DNA of 64,000 nucleotides from Rhizobium indicum (GCF_005862305.2 NZ_CP054022.1:434001-498000), one strand, 5' to 3'; shown: positions 33,477 through 43,224, counted from the first letter of the stretch. Notes: generated by a model from the sequence alone, not told the origin. Program-made: numbers and translations.

Positions 33477-34613
33477 TCATCTTCGCGACGCGCTGAAACG
33501 CTCCGGCCGAAAGTCCGCCAGCAGCGGATGGCGGTGTCCGGTGGCGATCTCGTCCGCCAGCAGTTCGCCGGCAATCAGGCCGAGAGTGGCGCCGCTATGG
33601 CTGAAAGCGACGAAATAACCCGAGATCGACGGCAGTTCGCCGAAGACGGGCTCGCCGTCGCCTGGGATGGGCTTCGGGCCGACCCCATAATCTTCGACCT
33701 CCAGTACCGGATTGCCTTCGAGAACCCTGGAGGCCTCGCGCAGCAGCCCCTCCAGCGTCGATTGCCTGACATCATAGCTGCCGTCGGGCCTCACGCTCAC
33801 CTCTTCCTCGGACCAGGCGGCGTCGAGCGCGAAACCACCGTTGGGCGTCGGCCGGATGGCGACGCGAGGGGTGTTGAGCACGGCCTTCAGCGGATGGCGG
33901 ATCGGCTTGGTCCGGACGAGAAGGGCGACAGGCGTTGCATCGCCGATATGCTGGCCGGCCTCGGCGACGATGGCCGGAACGTCGCCGCCGGCAGCAAGCA
34001 GCACGGCATCAGCATCCCGGCGCATGCCGTCTGCCGTGATCACGCCACGGGCGCTCCCGCTTTCGACATCGACCGTCGCGCGACCCGCGTCCGTGACGAT
34101 CTCGCCGCCCAGCGTGCGGAATTCTTCCACGAGCGTGCCGATCAAGGACGGAAGATCGACCCAGCCCTCCCCGGGATTGAGGATCGCGCCTTGCGGCGTC
34201 ACCGCACTTGCATCGACACCCGGCGTCGCCGCGGCAATTCCCTCCGGCGCGAGCCATTGCGCGTGATAGCCGAGATCGCGCTCATAGTCGAAGATCTCGG
34301 CGATCTCGTTGCCGGCATCGTCCGCATCCCAGGTTAGGCCGCCGTCAAAGCGCAGCCACGGCGCATCGGGATACCGGACGGCCAGCGTGCGGTAGCGATC
34401 TATGCCGGCCAACCGCAGCCGGTGATAGACATCGGTGCGTTTGCGCGCCGAGTTGAGCCAGGCGAGCGAACGGCCGGAGGCGCCGTTGGCAAGCGGGCCA
34501 TCATTGATGAGCACGGTGCGGACCCCGAGCCGGGCCAGATGGACAGCGGTCGAGACGCCAAAGATCCCGCCGCCGATGACGACGACCTTCGAAGGTTTGG
34601 TGGAAGCATTCAT
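33477..34613 (-). CDS. FAD-dependent amine/amino-acid oxidoreductase (DAO family)
   Basis: The 378-residue protein begins with a Rossmann VVVIGGGIFGVSTAVHLARLG and has the DAO-type ASGRSLAWLN segment and the C-terminal GDGEPVFGELPSISGYFVAFSHSGATLGLIAGELLADEI, so it binds FAD and oxidises an amine such as a D-amino or N-methyl amino acid. It follows the ABC permease-ATPase gene by 94 nt in the same orientation, suggesting that the transporter brings in its substrate. Substrate is not predictable from sequence. Confidence 0.88.
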   Translation of the reverse strand: MNASTKPSKVVVIGGGIFGVSTAVHLARLGVRTVLINDGPLANGASGRSLAWLNSARKRTDVYHRLRLAGIDRYRTLAVRYPDAPWLRFDGGLTWDADDAGNEIAEIFDYERDLGYHAQWLAPEGIAAATPGVDASAVTPQGAILNPGEGWVDLPSLIGTLVEEFRTLGGEIVTDAGRATVDVESGSARGVITADGMRRDADAVLLAAGGDVPAIVAEAGQHIGDATPVALLVRTKPIRHPLKAVLNTPRVAIRPTPNGGFALDAAWSEEEVSVRPDGSYDVRQSTLEGLLREASRVLEGNPVLEVEDYGVGPKPIPGDGEPVFGELPSISGYFVAFSHSGATLGLIAGELLADEIATGHRHPLLADFRPERFSASRR

Positions 34614-34707
34614 GTCGATAACCTTGTTGTCTGCTCTTGCTAGGTCGAGTGAAATCCGGCACGCCCGGGGTGAGGACGACCGGGAGCACCATGCGTTGCC
34701 TGAGGCT

Positions 34708-36246
34708 TCAGAGAACTTCAGCGAGGAAGCGCTTCAGCCGCTCGCTTTTGGGATTGTCGAAGATCTGCTGCGGGCAGCCGGCCTCGACGATGCGGCCCTC
34801 ATCCATGAAGACGACCTGGTCGGCAACCCTGCGCGCAAATCCCATCTCATGCGTCACCACGGCCATCGTCATGCCCTGGCGGCCGAGGGCGGCCATCAGG
34901 TCGAGCACGCCCTTCACCAGTTCGGGATCGAGCGCACTCGTCACTTCGTCGAAGAGCATGACCTCGGGATCCATGGCCAGCGCGCGGGCGATGGCGACGC
35001 GCTGCTGCTGCCCACCCGACAGACCTGCGGGCCGATGATCCCTACGCTCTGCGAGGCCGACCTCGGCCAGACGCGCCTCGGCGATGCGCCGCGCCTCCAG
35101 CCTCGGCATCTTCTTGATCTTGGTCAGCGAAAGCATGACGTTTTCGAGTGCCGTGTGGTCGGGAAACAGGTTGAAGTGTTGGAACACCATGCCCACACGC
35201 CGGCGCAGCCTCTCCGGCTTCATCGCCAGGATGCTCTCGCCATCGAGCAGGATGTCGCCGCCTTTCGGTTCGACAAGCCTGTTCATGCAGCGCAGCAGCG
35301 TCGATTTGCCCGAGCCGGAAGGACCGATAATGCAGGTGACGGTACCAGCGGCGATGTCGAGATCGACACCCTTCAGCACGTCGAGATCGCCATAGGCCAT
35401 GGTGAGGTCCCGGATGTTCAGGGCGCCGCCTTTGAAGCGCGGCGTACTCTCCTCGGCCGCCTTGACCGTGGGATGCTTGCCGGCAGCGGCCCGCAGTTCG
35501 CTCACCTCGACCAATCCGCTCGCGGCACCCGAGCCGCGGCCTTGTTTTCCGAGCCGCAGTCTCGCATCGATATAATTGACGAAGTGGGTCAGCGGCACGG
35601 TGATGACGAGATAGAAAACGCCTGCCAGCAGCAGCGGCGAAAGATTGCCGGTGACGACGGCCTGATCCTGGCCGACACGGAAGATCTCCCGCTCGGAGGC
35701 GAGCAATCCAAGGAAGTAGACAAGGCTGGAATCCTTGACGTTTCCGATGAATTGGTTGACCAGCGCCGGTAGAACGCGCCTGATGCCTTGTGGAATGACG
35801 ATCAGACGCATGCCCTGCCCGTGGCTCATGCTGAGCGCCCGGCAGGCTTCCATCTGGCCGCGTTCGACGCTTTGGATGCCCGACCGGAAGATTTCACCGA
35901 TATAGGCTCCGGCGATCAGGCTGAGCGCCAGGATGCCGAGCGGAAATGGCGACGGACCGAAGATCTCACGCCCGATCCGGGCAAAACCCTGGCCAATGAT
36001 CAGGATCGTGACGATCGCCGGTAGCCCGCGGAAAACATCGGTGTAGATGCGTGCCGGCAGCCGCAGCCAGCGGGACTGCGAGATGCCCATCACGGCAAGC
36101 GCCATGCCGATGATGACGCCGAGCACGGTCGAGGCAGCGGCGAGGATCAGGGTATTCTTCAAGCCGACGCTGATCATGCTCGGCAGAACTTCCGCCATGG
36201 CGTCCCAGTCCAGGAAGCTGCGGCGCAGATTTTCAAGCCAGTTCAT
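34708..36246 (-). CDS. Fused permease-ATPase of a polar amino-acid ABC importer
   Basis: The 512-residue protein joins an HisM/GlnP-type permease (residues 1-230, with EAA loop [29 protein letters not shown]) to an ATPase of the GlnQ type (from about 262: [11 protein letters not shown]alker [16 protein letters not shown] signature, [14 protein letters not shown]alker B). The two are usually separate genes. A GGGGA ribosome site precedes ATG 36246. It follows the binding-protein gene by 90 nt across a strong hairpin. Confidence 0.9.
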   Translation of the reverse strand: MNWLENLRRSFLDWDAMAEVLPSMISVGLKNTLILAAASTVLGVIIGMALAVMGISQSRWLRLPARIYTDVFRGLPAIVTILIIGQGFARIGREIFGPSPFPLGILALSLIAGAYIGEIFRSGIQSVERGQMEACRALSMSHGQGMRLIVIPQGIRRVLPALVNQFIGNVKDSSLVYFLGLLASEREIFRVGQDQAVVTGNLSPLLLAGVFYLVITVPLTHFVNYIDARLRLGKQGRGSGAASGLVEVSELRAAAGKHPTVKAAEESTPRFKGGALNIRDLTMAYGDLDVLKGVDLDIAAGTVTCIIGPSGSGKSTLLRCMNRLVEPKGGDILLDGESILAMKPERLRRRVGMVFQHFNLFPDHTALENVMLSLTKIKKMPRLEARRIAEARLAEVGLAERRDHRPAGLSGGQQQRVAIARALAMDPEVMLFDEVTSALDPELVKGVLDLMAALGRQGMTMAVVTHEMGFARRVADQVVFMDEGRIVEAGCPQQIFDNPKSERLKRFLAEVL

Positions 36247-36303
36247 TCAGATCCCCATGAATTCTTGCCCGGCGCGGACGCCGCCGTCCGGCAGAGCCTT
36301 GGT

Positions 36304-36330
36304 AAGCCGCCCGCGATGAGCGGGCGGCTT
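36304..36330 (-). terminator. Intercistronic hairpin after the binding-protein gene
   Basis: An 11-bp perfect stem AAGCCGCCCGC/GCGGGCGGCTT with a 5-nt loop, without a following T-run on the minus strand. Likely stabilises the upstream binding-protein message or partly terminates, giving more binding protein than transporter. Confidence 0.5.
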
Positions 36331-36336
36331 GCGGCG

Positions 36337-37164
36337 TCACTTCTTGGGAAGATACTGTTCCGGCATCGGCGAGCCGGGGAACCACTTTTCGTAAAGGGTC
36401 TTCCAGGTGCCGTCCTGCATCGCATCGTGAAGCGCGCCGTTGAGCGCCGTGCGAAAGGCGTCATTTCCTTTTCGGACCACGAAGCCAGCAGGCGCATCGA
36501 AGGACGGGATATTCACGGCAACCTTCAGCGCGGGATAGCGCTCGCCATATTGCTTGGCGGCCTCGTAGTCGAGAAAATGCGCATCGACCGTTCCGTTGTT
36601 GAGGGCGGCCACCGCGGAATTGTTGTCGGGAAATTTCACCAGATCGGTTCCCCCGAAATTCTTGGCTGCATAGACCTCCTGCAAGGTCCCCTGCACGACG
36701 CCGAGACGCTTGCCCTTGAGGCCATCGGCATCCTTTATACCGGCATCCGGGGTCAGGACGGAGAGATAACCGGCAAGATAGCCGTCGGAAAAGTCGATGG
36801 TCTTCTTGCGGGCTTCGGTGGTTCCGATCGCCGCAACGGCAACGTCGAACCTTTCGTTTGCGACCGACGGCAGGAGTGCTGAAAATTCCTGACCCGTGAA
36901 CGTCACCTTGTCTTTTTGAAAGCCGAGGCGGGAGACGACGTTGAGAAACAGCTCGATATCGAAACCGGTGAACTGGCCGTCCGCCGTGGCAAACGTATAG
37001 GGCTTGGAATCGCCCATCGTGCCGACGCTGATAGTCCCGGGCTCGATCAGGTTATAGGGATTGTCGACGGCGGCCGCAGAACTTGCGCCCATCGCAAGAA
37101 GGCATGTGACAAGGCCGGCCCGCAACGGGGCCGTGATGGTCGGAAAAAATAGAAAAGGCTTCAT
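36337..37164 (-). CDS. Amino-acid ABC transporter substrate-binding protein
   Basis: The 275-residue SBP has a signal peptide ([32 protein letters not shown]) and the family-3 pattern [41 protein letters not shown] and [18 protein letters not shown]. The ATG at 37164 has GGAG upstream; an in-frame ATG at 37203 adds residues before the signal peptide. It is the first gene of the operon, facing the LacI gene; a three-site operator array lies between them. Confidence 0.9.
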   Translation of the reverse strand: MKPFLFFPTITAPLRAGLVTCLLAMGASSAAAVDNPYNLIEPGTISVGTMGDSKPYTFATADGQFTGFDIELFLNVVSRLGFQKDKVTFTGQEFSALLPSVANERFDVAVAAIGTTEARKKTIDFSDGYLAGYLSVLTPDAGIKDADGLKGKRLGVVQGTLQEVYAAKNFGGTDLVKFPDNNSAVAALNNGTVDAHFLDYEAAKQYGERYPALKVAVNIPSFDAPAGFVVRKGNDAFRTALNGALHDAMQDGTWKTLYEKWFPGSPMPEQYLPKK

Positions 37165-37256
37165 CGTCGTTCTCCACTCTGAAAGGAATGCTCTTGTCGG
37201 CATTGTCGGTCGCCCTGCCCTGCCGCGCAGTTGCGGTAGAGATTTATGGACAAGAT

Positions 37257-37324
37257 ACCGGTCTCTGATATAAAGAGACCGGTCTCACAACATATTTGAT
37301 ATCCGTCAATTGACCGGTCGTCAA
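37257..37324. promoter_or_regulatory. Three-site LacI-type operator array
   Basis: A 27-bp inverted repeat (37257-37283, arms ACCGGTCTCT/AGAGACCGGT) contains two ACCGGT cores; the second forms the perfect palindrome GAGACCGGTCTC (37275-37286). A third core lies in TTGACCGGTCGTCAA (37310-37324), 22 nt before the LacI ATG. LacI proteins bind central-CG palindromes, so this array probably controls both divergent transcripts. Confidence 0.6.
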
Positions 37325-37346
37325 CAACTCTTGTAGTCCTCGGCCC

Positions 37347-38417
37347 ATGGAAGATTCCGCTCATCCGAAACGTTCAGTCACGGTCGCCGACGTCGCGAAG
37401 GCCGCAAAGGTCTCGAAGGCCACGGCCGCCCGCGTTCTCGGCGGCTACGGCGTGGTCAGCGCCAAGATCACAGATCAGGTCATGGCGGCGGCCGCCGCCC
37501 TCGAATATCGCCCGAACGAACTCGCCCGCAGCATGAGCACCGGAAGATCCGGCATCATCGGGATCGTGGTCGGCGACATCGAGAACGCTTTCTTCAGCCT
37601 GGCAGTGCGCGGCATTAGCGATGCGGCCCGTCTTGCGGGCTTCAACGTCATCATCGCCAATTCGGGCGAAGAGCTCGATGCGGAAAAATCGGCCGTCGAC
37701 CTCCTGATCGGCAAACGCGTCGATGGCCTGATCGTCACGCCGGCCCGCTGCGACAGTATCGATCATCTCCACCACGTCCGCCGTGCCGGCGTGCCGCTCG
37801 TCCTGTTCGACCGGGCGATCCCCGAACTCGATGTCGACGCCGTGACCGGCGACGACCGGGATGCGGCCATCTCGGCGACCCGGCATCTGATCGGGCAAGG
37901 ACATCGCCGCCTCGCCTACGTCTCTGCCATGGATGCCGAGGGCGGCGGGCTCACCGATATCGGGCGGATCTCGAATTCCGCCGTGCGTGAACGCGTGGAG
38001 GGTTTTGTCAGCGTCCTGACCGAGGCGGGTTTGCCGAACCCTCTTCATTATGTCAGGCTCGGCGCCACGGATCAGCATCAGACGGACGGCGTGATCAAAC
38101 GCCTGCTCGCCGACAGCGCTGCGCCGACGGCGCTGCTGGCATCGGACAGCCTCGTCGGCTTGCGCATCTTCAAGTCGCTGCAATCGCTCGGCCTGTCGAT
38201 CCCCAAGGACGTGTCGATGATTTCGTTTCTCGACGCCGATTGGACCAGCGTCACTGTTCCGCCGATCACCATCGTCGACCAGCGCGTCTACGAGATGGGC
38301 AAGCTCGCCGGCGAGCGGCTCATCGCCCGTATCGAACGCACCCCTCTTGCCGTCGAACGCCTGCGCGTCAGCACCAGCCTCATCCTGCGCGGCTCCGTCG
38401 CGGCGATCGGCCAGTGA
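37347..38417 (+). CDS. LacI-family transcriptional regulator
   Basis: The 356-residue protein has a LacI HTH (VTVADVAKAAKVSKATAARVLGG, residues 11-33), hinge helix LARSMSTGRSGIIGI and a periplasmic-binding-like effector domain ending RLRVSTSLILRGS. Divergent from the amino-acid ABC operon, with palindromic operators in between, so it most likely represses that operon and itself. Ligand unknown, probably an amine or amino acid handled by the oxidoreductase. Confidence 0.92.
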   Translation: MEDSAHPKRSVTVADVAKAAKVSKATAARVLGGYGVVSAKITDQVMAAAAALEYRPNELARSMSTGRSGIIGIVVGDIENAFFSLAVRGISDAARLAGFNVIIANSGEELDAEKSAVDLLIGKRVDGLIVTPARCDSIDHLHHVRRAGVPLVLFDRAIPELDVDAVTGDDRDAAISATRHLIGQGHRRLAYVSAMDAEGGGLTDIGRISNSAVRERVEGFVSVLTEAGLPNPLHYVRLGATDQHQTDGVIKRLLADSAAPTALLASDSLVGLRIFKSLQSLGLSIPKDVSMISFLDADWTSVTVPPITIVDQRVYEMGKLAGERLIARIERTPLAVERLRVSTSLILRGSVAAIGQ

Positions 38418-38590
38418 AACCTATTGAGTTGGCCATACCCGCATCGCTTGAAGCAGCGAGTAGTACCGCATTGCGATCGCAACTGATGTCCATCGTCGCC
38501 GATTTGATATTACATGGGGTTGCTGTTGTCTTTGCCTGACCAACGTTATTTAATACCGAAAATACTCGCTGTGGGATTTTCAGAAAGATC

Positions 38591-39694
38591 ATGCTCCAGT
38601 CAAAAGACGCTTCATCTGAGCTGATAGATTTGATCTATGGAAGTCTATTCGGTGAGTGCAACTGGCAGGATTTTCTGGATCGCGTTGCGCAAACCTCGCC
38701 GAATGGAAAGGCTGCCCTCCATTACCACGATCTGGCCTCGCCTGTGGCCCATGTTCCCTACGTATCGGGGTTTTCGAGGAATGAGGTCGACCAGTTCAGC
38801 AGCCACTTTGCCGCAGTGAACCCCTGGATTCCGAGATTGAGCTTTGTGCCGGTTGGTCAAGGTGTCTGCGGAGACGAAATCTTTCCACGCGAAGACTTGC
38901 TCAAATCGGAATTCTACAATGATTGGCTGAAGGGACAGGCCCAATGCGAGACGAGCATCGGTGTCTCGATCATTCGGGAGGAAACCCGCACCTTCGTGCT
39001 ATCGACCTGGACGTCGTCAGCCGACACCGATTTCAACAAAGAGGCAGCCGGGCGTTACACGATACTCGCGCCTCATTTGAAAAGAGCTTTCGACTTCATC
39101 CGGAAGCGCGATCTACTCGCCCCGGAAAGACAGACGACGCAAACCCTGTTTGATAGCATCGGCGTCGGACTGATCTACGTTTCGGAGCAAGGGCGAGCAC
39201 GTCAATGGAATAAGAGCGCGGAAGGCTTAATGGAGGCTGGCTTTCCTGTGCAAGTCGCTCCAAGCGGCAAGCTCGAACTTCAATGCGAGAGGTCGACTGC
39301 CGTTCTTAATTTCCTGACTTCCAGAAGGGGTATGCAAACAAGGCCGCATACGGCGATTGCAAAAGCGAAGGACAAGGCTAGCTATCGCATCACACTCCTC
39401 CGGCTCCAGTCCGATGCGTTCACTGAGTTCTTGGAGGGGCCGACCGTGGCCGTCATTGTCGAGCCGATGGTGGCCACGCCACTCAATGAGCGGCGAGATT
39501 TCCTAATGGAAGCCTACAAACTGACTGCGACGGAGATTCGGATCGCATCAAGCATTGCCTCGGGCCATTCTCCAAAGGAGGTGGCCATAGCCGATCACAT
39601 CAGCTACGAAACAGTCAGAACCCACCTCAGAAACATCTATTCCAAGCTCGGGGTGAACTCCCGGGTTGGTTTGGTTGCGCTGCTCATGCGCTGA
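38591..39694 (+). CDS. LuxR-type transcriptional regulator
   Basis: The 367-residue protein ends in a LuxR HTH (KLTATEIRIASSIASGHSPKEVAIADHISYETVRTHLRNIYSKLGVNSRVGLVALL). The N-terminal part lacks the autoinducer-binding pattern and resembles a PAS-like sensor (FDSIGVGLIYVSEQGRARQWN). The ATG at 38591 is preceded by a weak GAAAG site. No partner gene is adjacent; targets unknown. Confidence 0.87.
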   Translation: MLQSKDASSELIDLIYGSLFGECNWQDFLDRVAQTSPNGKAALHYHDLASPVAHVPYVSGFSRNEVDQFSSHFAAVNPWIPRLSFVPVGQGVCGDEIFPREDLLKSEFYNDWLKGQAQCETSIGVSIIREETRTFVLSTWTSSADTDFNKEAAGRYTILAPHLKRAFDFIRKRDLLAPERQTTQTLFDSIGVGLIYVSEQGRARQWNKSAEGLMEAGFPVQVAPSGKLELQCERSTAVLNFLTSRRGMQTRPHTAIAKAKDKASYRITLLRLQSDAFTEFLEGPTVAVIVEPMVATPLNERRDFLMEAYKLTATEIRIASSIASGHSPKEVAIADHISYETVRTHLRNIYSKLGVNSRVGLVALLMR

Positions 39695-39842
39695 CCAACG
39701 CCTTGAAATTCGTCCCTACCGCCCGCGTGGCCAGCGAGCCTTTGCATATTGCGAACGGGTTCCGAGCGCAAAGACGTGCGACACTCGACATGAATTCCGG
39801 CAACCCTTGTCTCATTGCGTTGGAAAACCAGTGCTACGCCGT

Positions 39843-40103
39843 CTAATCGTAGAGTTCGCCGTGACCAATCTGCTCCCTTGCAGGCAAATCGCTGATTGAG
39901 GGATCGTCGGCCGGATCGGGATCTCTCTTGTTGGCATCGCTCAGAAACTGCGCGGCCTTAAGCAGTGCCGCGGTCACCTCCTCGGTGCCCCAGCCGGCTT
40001 CATTGGCGGCTGCAATCAGCCTTTCCAAAGCGTCGCGCGCAGCTGCGGTCGCCTCTTCGAAGCGCTGCGCAGGGGATTCGGTCTTCGGTGGTGGAAAGGT
40101 CAT
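39843..40103 (-). CDS. Small acidic helical protein
   Basis: The 86-residue protein has a proline-rich start, a helix (RFEEATAAARDALERLIAAANEAGW) and an acidic tail (DPDPADDPSISDLPAREQIGHGELYD). GAGGGA lies 7 nt before the ATG at 40103. Not recognised; resembles rhizobial small hypothetical proteins. The in-frame extension to 40220 has no ribosome site. Confidence 0.55.
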   Translation of the reverse strand: MTFPPPKTESPAQRFEEATAAARDALERLIAAANEAGWGTEEVTAALLKAAQFLSDANKRDPDPADDPSISDLPAREQIGHGELYD

Positions 40104-40231
40104 CGGCGTTCCCTCCATAGGTCTGGCTGTTGGGAGTGAACGCAGCCCAGGGGAAATAGATGCACGACCATGCTGATTAAAACCGATGCCCAGCAGCGCC
40201 GTACCGGCAAGGGCCGGCAACGTCTTTCCCC

Positions 40232-40462
40232 TTAGATGACCGTCTGCAACAGAAACGGAGAGCTCTCCAACGGACGCTGGGCGAGGATCCTCAGCATTGC
40301 GGGGCCTTGTATGCCGGAAGTCGTGCAGGAATGGCCGTCGTGATAGACCACCGTCATGATGCGGCTGAGACTATTGTACCTGATCTCTGCGATCGTCCGG
40401 GTGTGAACCGGAAAGATGAATTCATGGGGTTGAGATTTCTCCCCCGAGGTTTTCAAGGTCAT
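40232..40462 (-). CDS. Possible small protein, unknown
   Basis: A 76-residue frame with a plausible beta-strand segment (RIMTVVYHDGHSCTTSGI) but a weak ribosome site and no family match. If it is not a gene, this stretch is an empty gap between neighbouring small genes. Confidence 0.3.
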   Translation of the reverse strand: MTLKTSGEKSQPHEFIFPVHTRTIAEIRYNSLSRIMTVVYHDGHSCTTSGIQGPAMLRILAQRPLESSPFLLQTVI

Positions 40463-40642
40463 TGCGATGCCCCAACGAAAAAAGCAATTTTAGCCCCACC
40501 GCGCCCTGGTGTGAGCCTAACGGTGCCTATCAAGCACATATTGCTGCGACGGTCGCGTGACATCGGCGTGACACGCAGAATCGACACTGCCAACTCAGGG
40601 CGGAATTGGTGGCGCGTTAGTTGCCAAGGCGGCCATCAACCG

Positions 40643-40891
40643 TCAATGCAATGTCCGACGGATCCCGTGTGCGAGAGTGGCCTGCGGCCAGCATTCGACC
40701 GTGCGCGCCAACGATCGAACGGCTTCGTCCACGTTGAAAACCACGTCCCCGAGCCGCTCGATCTCATAATCGAGATCGTAGACCTCGACTTCGTCGAGGT
40801 CGTCGCTCTGGAGCAGTCGCCTCATTGCTTCGATAAGGCGCTCAGTCCGCCCAACGATATCAAGAGCGCTGCGTAAGATGATATCGAACAT
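40643..40891 (-). CDS. Small helical protein
   Basis: The 82-residue protein MFDIILRSALDIVGRTERLIEAMRRLL is amphipathic and strongly acidic in the middle (DDLDEVEVYDLDYEIERLGD). GAGGGG lies 7 nt before the ATG at 40891. No family recognised; likely a small stress-type protein. Confidence 0.5.
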   Translation of the reverse strand: MFDIILRSALDIVGRTERLIEAMRRLLQSDDLDEVEVYDLDYEIERLGDVVFNVDEAVRSLARTVECWPQATLAHGIRRTLH

Positions 40892-40958
40892 GATTATCCC
40901 CTCGCTTCGATAATGAAGCGTCGGCCATAATCGCGATGCTGACAATCCTGAAATCTTG

Positions 40959-41366
40959 TCAGAGGCGTTCGCGGATCGTGTCGTAGAGATCCCTTAACTC
41001 CCGCAGTGCCGGTTGATGCCTACGGCGCGGCAGGGCGGCGCGGCGTCCGGCAAAGGCAAGTGCGCCGGCGACCGCCGCGACGAGCAGCAGCGTTGAGGCC
41101 GGGTAGAGCTTCACCGCTGCCTCCGTCTGACGCATGGCTTTCCCGGCATTTCCCTTTGCCGATCGGGCGGCATCGAGGACCTGCTGCTGGAGCGCGCCGA
41201 TCTGCTGTCGCAGCGCGCCGAGCTCTTCGGCCAGGTTATGATCAGTCTGCCGGGGAACGCCGACCGAGGCCGTATTCGTATCGATGACGGCTTTCGGAAC
41301 GGGCTCGCCGATCTTGGCTCCCTTGGTGTCGAGGGTCGTCGTCTCAGTGCTCTTGCGGCGCGGCAT
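40959..41366 (-). CDS. DUF883/ElaB-like membrane-anchored protein
   Basis: The 135-residue protein has a hydrophilic N-terminus, a coiled-coil (LAEELGALRQQIGALQQQVLDAARSAKGNAG), a single transmembrane helix (STLLLVAAVAGALAFAG) and a basic tail ending in RDLYDTIRERL. Layout matches ElaB/YqjD/DUF883 proteins, which anchor to the inner membrane. AGGAG lies 8 nt before ATG 41366. A second ATG at 41372 is only 2 nt from the ribosome site and less likely. Confidence 0.72.
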   Translation of the reverse strand: MPRRKSTETTTLDTKGAKIGEPVPKAVIDTNTASVGVPRQTDHNLAEELGALRQQIGALQQQVLDAARSAKGNAGKAMRQTEAAVKLYPASTLLLVAAVAGALAFAGRRAALPRRRHQPALRELRDLYDTIRERL

Positions 41367-41494
41367 GATCATTTCTCCTTCCTAGAACTTGATGCCGAAA
41401 GGTGTAAGCGGTCTTCAGCCGACATCCTGCTAACTATCTAATGTAGAACAAGATTCAGATTTTTTGGGCCCACCGGGCCTGAAATCATCCTGTT

Positions 41495-41785
41495 CTAGTC
41501 GTCGTCGAGCGAGAAGACGGGCCGGTAGTGACGCGCGGCGATCAGCAAGCTCCGGTCGGGCTGGATGATGTAGATCTCCTCGACCTGGCGTCCCCACTGA
41601 TCTGTGAAGGTGTGGGGGAAGGAAGAGCCCACGGGTGATTTCGTCAACTTCGTGCGAGGCTGGCCACTATACGTGATGCTGCCGGGAATGGGCGCCAGTC
41701 CTGCCGACGAATAACTGCCTGCGCTGGTCGTGCAGCCTGTCAGCACAAGCGCAAATACCAGCACAACTGCTATGCTCCGCTTCAT
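41495..41785 (-). CDS. Small lipoprotein
   Basis: The 96-residue protein MKRSIAVVLVFALVLTGCTTSAG carries a lipobox (LTGC) and is therefore a lipoprotein. The mature part (SSFPHTFTDQWGRQVEEIYIIQPDRSLLIAARHYRPV) is not recognised. GGAGGG lies 5 nt before ATG 41785. An EcfG-like site lies upstream at 41839-41863. Confidence 0.8.
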   Translation of the reverse strand: MKRSIAVVLVFALVLTGCTTSAGSYSSAGLAPIPGSITYSGQPRTKLTKSPVGSSFPHTFTDQWGRQVEEIYIIQPDRSLLIAARHYRPVFSLDDD

Positions 41786-42162
41786 CGATCCCTCCAACTG
41801 CCTCGTCTTCACGCGACACCCGCTTTTATCGTCAATGTAACAGGGGACGACAGACATTGTTCCAGAATTTGGCCGGAGACATCAGTGCAGGCGAGACCTC
41901 GGCCCGAAACCGGAACGACCGCGCCATCGCGTCGCTCGGTCGGAGCGCAAGCAGTCGTCTATCCCCTAACGTTGACGTTGAATTTTTCAGAGGCCGGTGG
42001 CATTAAAAATCCATTCAAAGCGTGGTTGTGCTTCTAAATATGTTCCCACTTCTCAGAGCATGCAGTCGAAGGCGTTTTCTGGCCATGACCTTGGCCTGTA
42101 GTGCTGCGCCGGCCCGGCCTGCCAGGTCTGCGTGGAATGGAAAGAATGGAGAGACGGCGACG
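41786..42162. other. Gap upstream of the SUFU gene
   Basis: About 377 nt with no gene seen. It contains the EcfG-like site for the lipoprotein and a short AACGTTGACGTTGAA direct repeat near 41970. Confidence 0.5.
41839..41863 (-). promoter_or_regulatory. EcfG-like promoter, near match
   Basis: GGAAC (41863-41859), 16 nt, TGTT (41842-41839) facing the lipoprotein gene, 53 nt upstream. One base differs from the CGTT -10. Confidence 0.4.
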
Positions 42163-42771
42163 ATGCCAGGAGCAGAAACGACATCTCTCAACGCATACCG
42201 TCGCACCGTTTATGAGAATGAACTGGAGGAACCGGAATATTCCTTCGCAGACGACCGATCGGACGGCATTGAAATTCATGCGTTCGGACGCGACTTCGCG
42301 CCGGTCGGTACGGACGAAGGTTACGTGCTCCTGACCAACGGCATGAGCGATCGGCGAATGACGCTGCCGACCTCGCACCGGGAAAAGGGCGAAAAGCCCA
42401 GAGCCGAACTGATGTGGTACGTGCGTGAGCCGACGCCCGAAATTATCGTCAATCTGCGCTGGCTTGCCGAACTTCCATTCATGGATGCGACCTGGTTCGG
42501 TTTCGGCCATCGGGTGCCGATGCCGACCCCACCGGTCGAGGGATGCGATTTCAGGACATTTCTCTTTCTCACGCCGATCATCGAAACTGACCAGCGCATT
42601 GCGGCAGCGCTTATGGTCGAGAATGATCCGGTCGAGATCCTCACGGTGAATTTGATTTCCGATGCGGAGTACCGCTTCATCAAGGAGAAGGGACTGAACC
42701 CTTTTCTCGACATGCTGGACGAAGAGGATTATCCGCCGATATTCGACCCGAAGCGAAAATCCTACCTATAG
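42163..42771 (+). CDS. SUFU-domain (suppressor of fused-like) protein
   Basis: The 202-residue protein has the bacterial SUFU pattern: VLLTNGMSDRRMTLP, RAELMWYV, WLAELPFMDATWFGFGHRVPMPTPPVEG, FRTFLFLTPI and EYRFIKEKGLNPFLDML. Such proteins occur widely in bacteria, often as immunity-like partners to secreted toxins, but also alone. The start MPGAETTSLNAYR at 42163 has GGAGAG upstream; the earlier in-frame ATG at 42022 would add a doubtful 47 residues. It is followed by a secreted protein gene; neither neighbour is a recognisable toxin. Confidence 0.8.
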   Translation: MPGAETTSLNAYRRTVYENELEEPEYSFADDRSDGIEIHAFGRDFAPVGTDEGYVLLTNGMSDRRMTLPTSHREKGEKPRAELMWYVREPTPEIIVNLRWLAELPFMDATWFGFGHRVPMPTPPVEGCDFRTFLFLTPIIETDQRIAAALMVENDPVEILTVNLISDAEYRFIKEKGLNPFLDMLDEEDYPPIFDPKRKSYL

Positions 42772-42780
42772 CGATCGCAC

Positions 42781-43224
42781 ATGCGCATAAGTCCTGGAGC
42801 TATCCTTCTTGCTGTCGCGACCATTTTGGGCGCAGCGGTCTTCGCGCGTGCCGACGCTGTGAAACCACCTGATGTTTCCACCGTCGTTCTCTCCCTCTCA
42901 CCACGGACCGTTCGCTGGGCCACCGTCCACAAACATCCGGAGCCTGCCGATCACGATCTTTACTACCATGTCGAGGTGATCGAGAAGGAGCGAGCTTCGC
43001 CGCCATGGCAATTCAAACGGCTTGCCGCACATGTTGTCGTAACGGCGGACGCTTTGGACAGGAGCCGCGTGCGACCAAAAGCCAAGACCTATTTTTACAA
43101 GGACATCGAATTCCGGATCGCCTACCGAGCCTGGCGCGCGCAACCTCTCATGCAGCAGGAGGCCGGCGTTTGCCGCACGACAATTCTTGAATGCGTCGAC
43201 GCCGCAGACAATATGCGGCCATAA
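42781..43224 (+). CDS. Secreted small protein, unknown
   Basis: The 147-residue protein has a signal peptide (MRISPGAILLAVATILGAAVFARADA) and a globular part ending with two cysteines (GVCRTTILECVDAADNMRP) that could form a disulfide. It starts 9 nt after the SUFU gene, so the two may be co-transcribed. Family not recognised. Confidence 0.65.
   Translation: MRISPGAILLAVATILGAAVFARADAVKPPDVSTVVLSLSPRTVRWATVHKHPEPADHDLYYHVEVIEKERASPPWQFKRLAAHVVVTADALDRSRVRPKAKTYFYKDIEFRIAYRAWRAQPLMQQEAGVCRTTILECVDAADNMRP

Noticed and set aside
34435..35772. Long plus-strand frame opposite the FAD and ABC genes
   Set aside because: No family features. The minus-strand frames encode clear Rossmann, permease and ATPase motifs.
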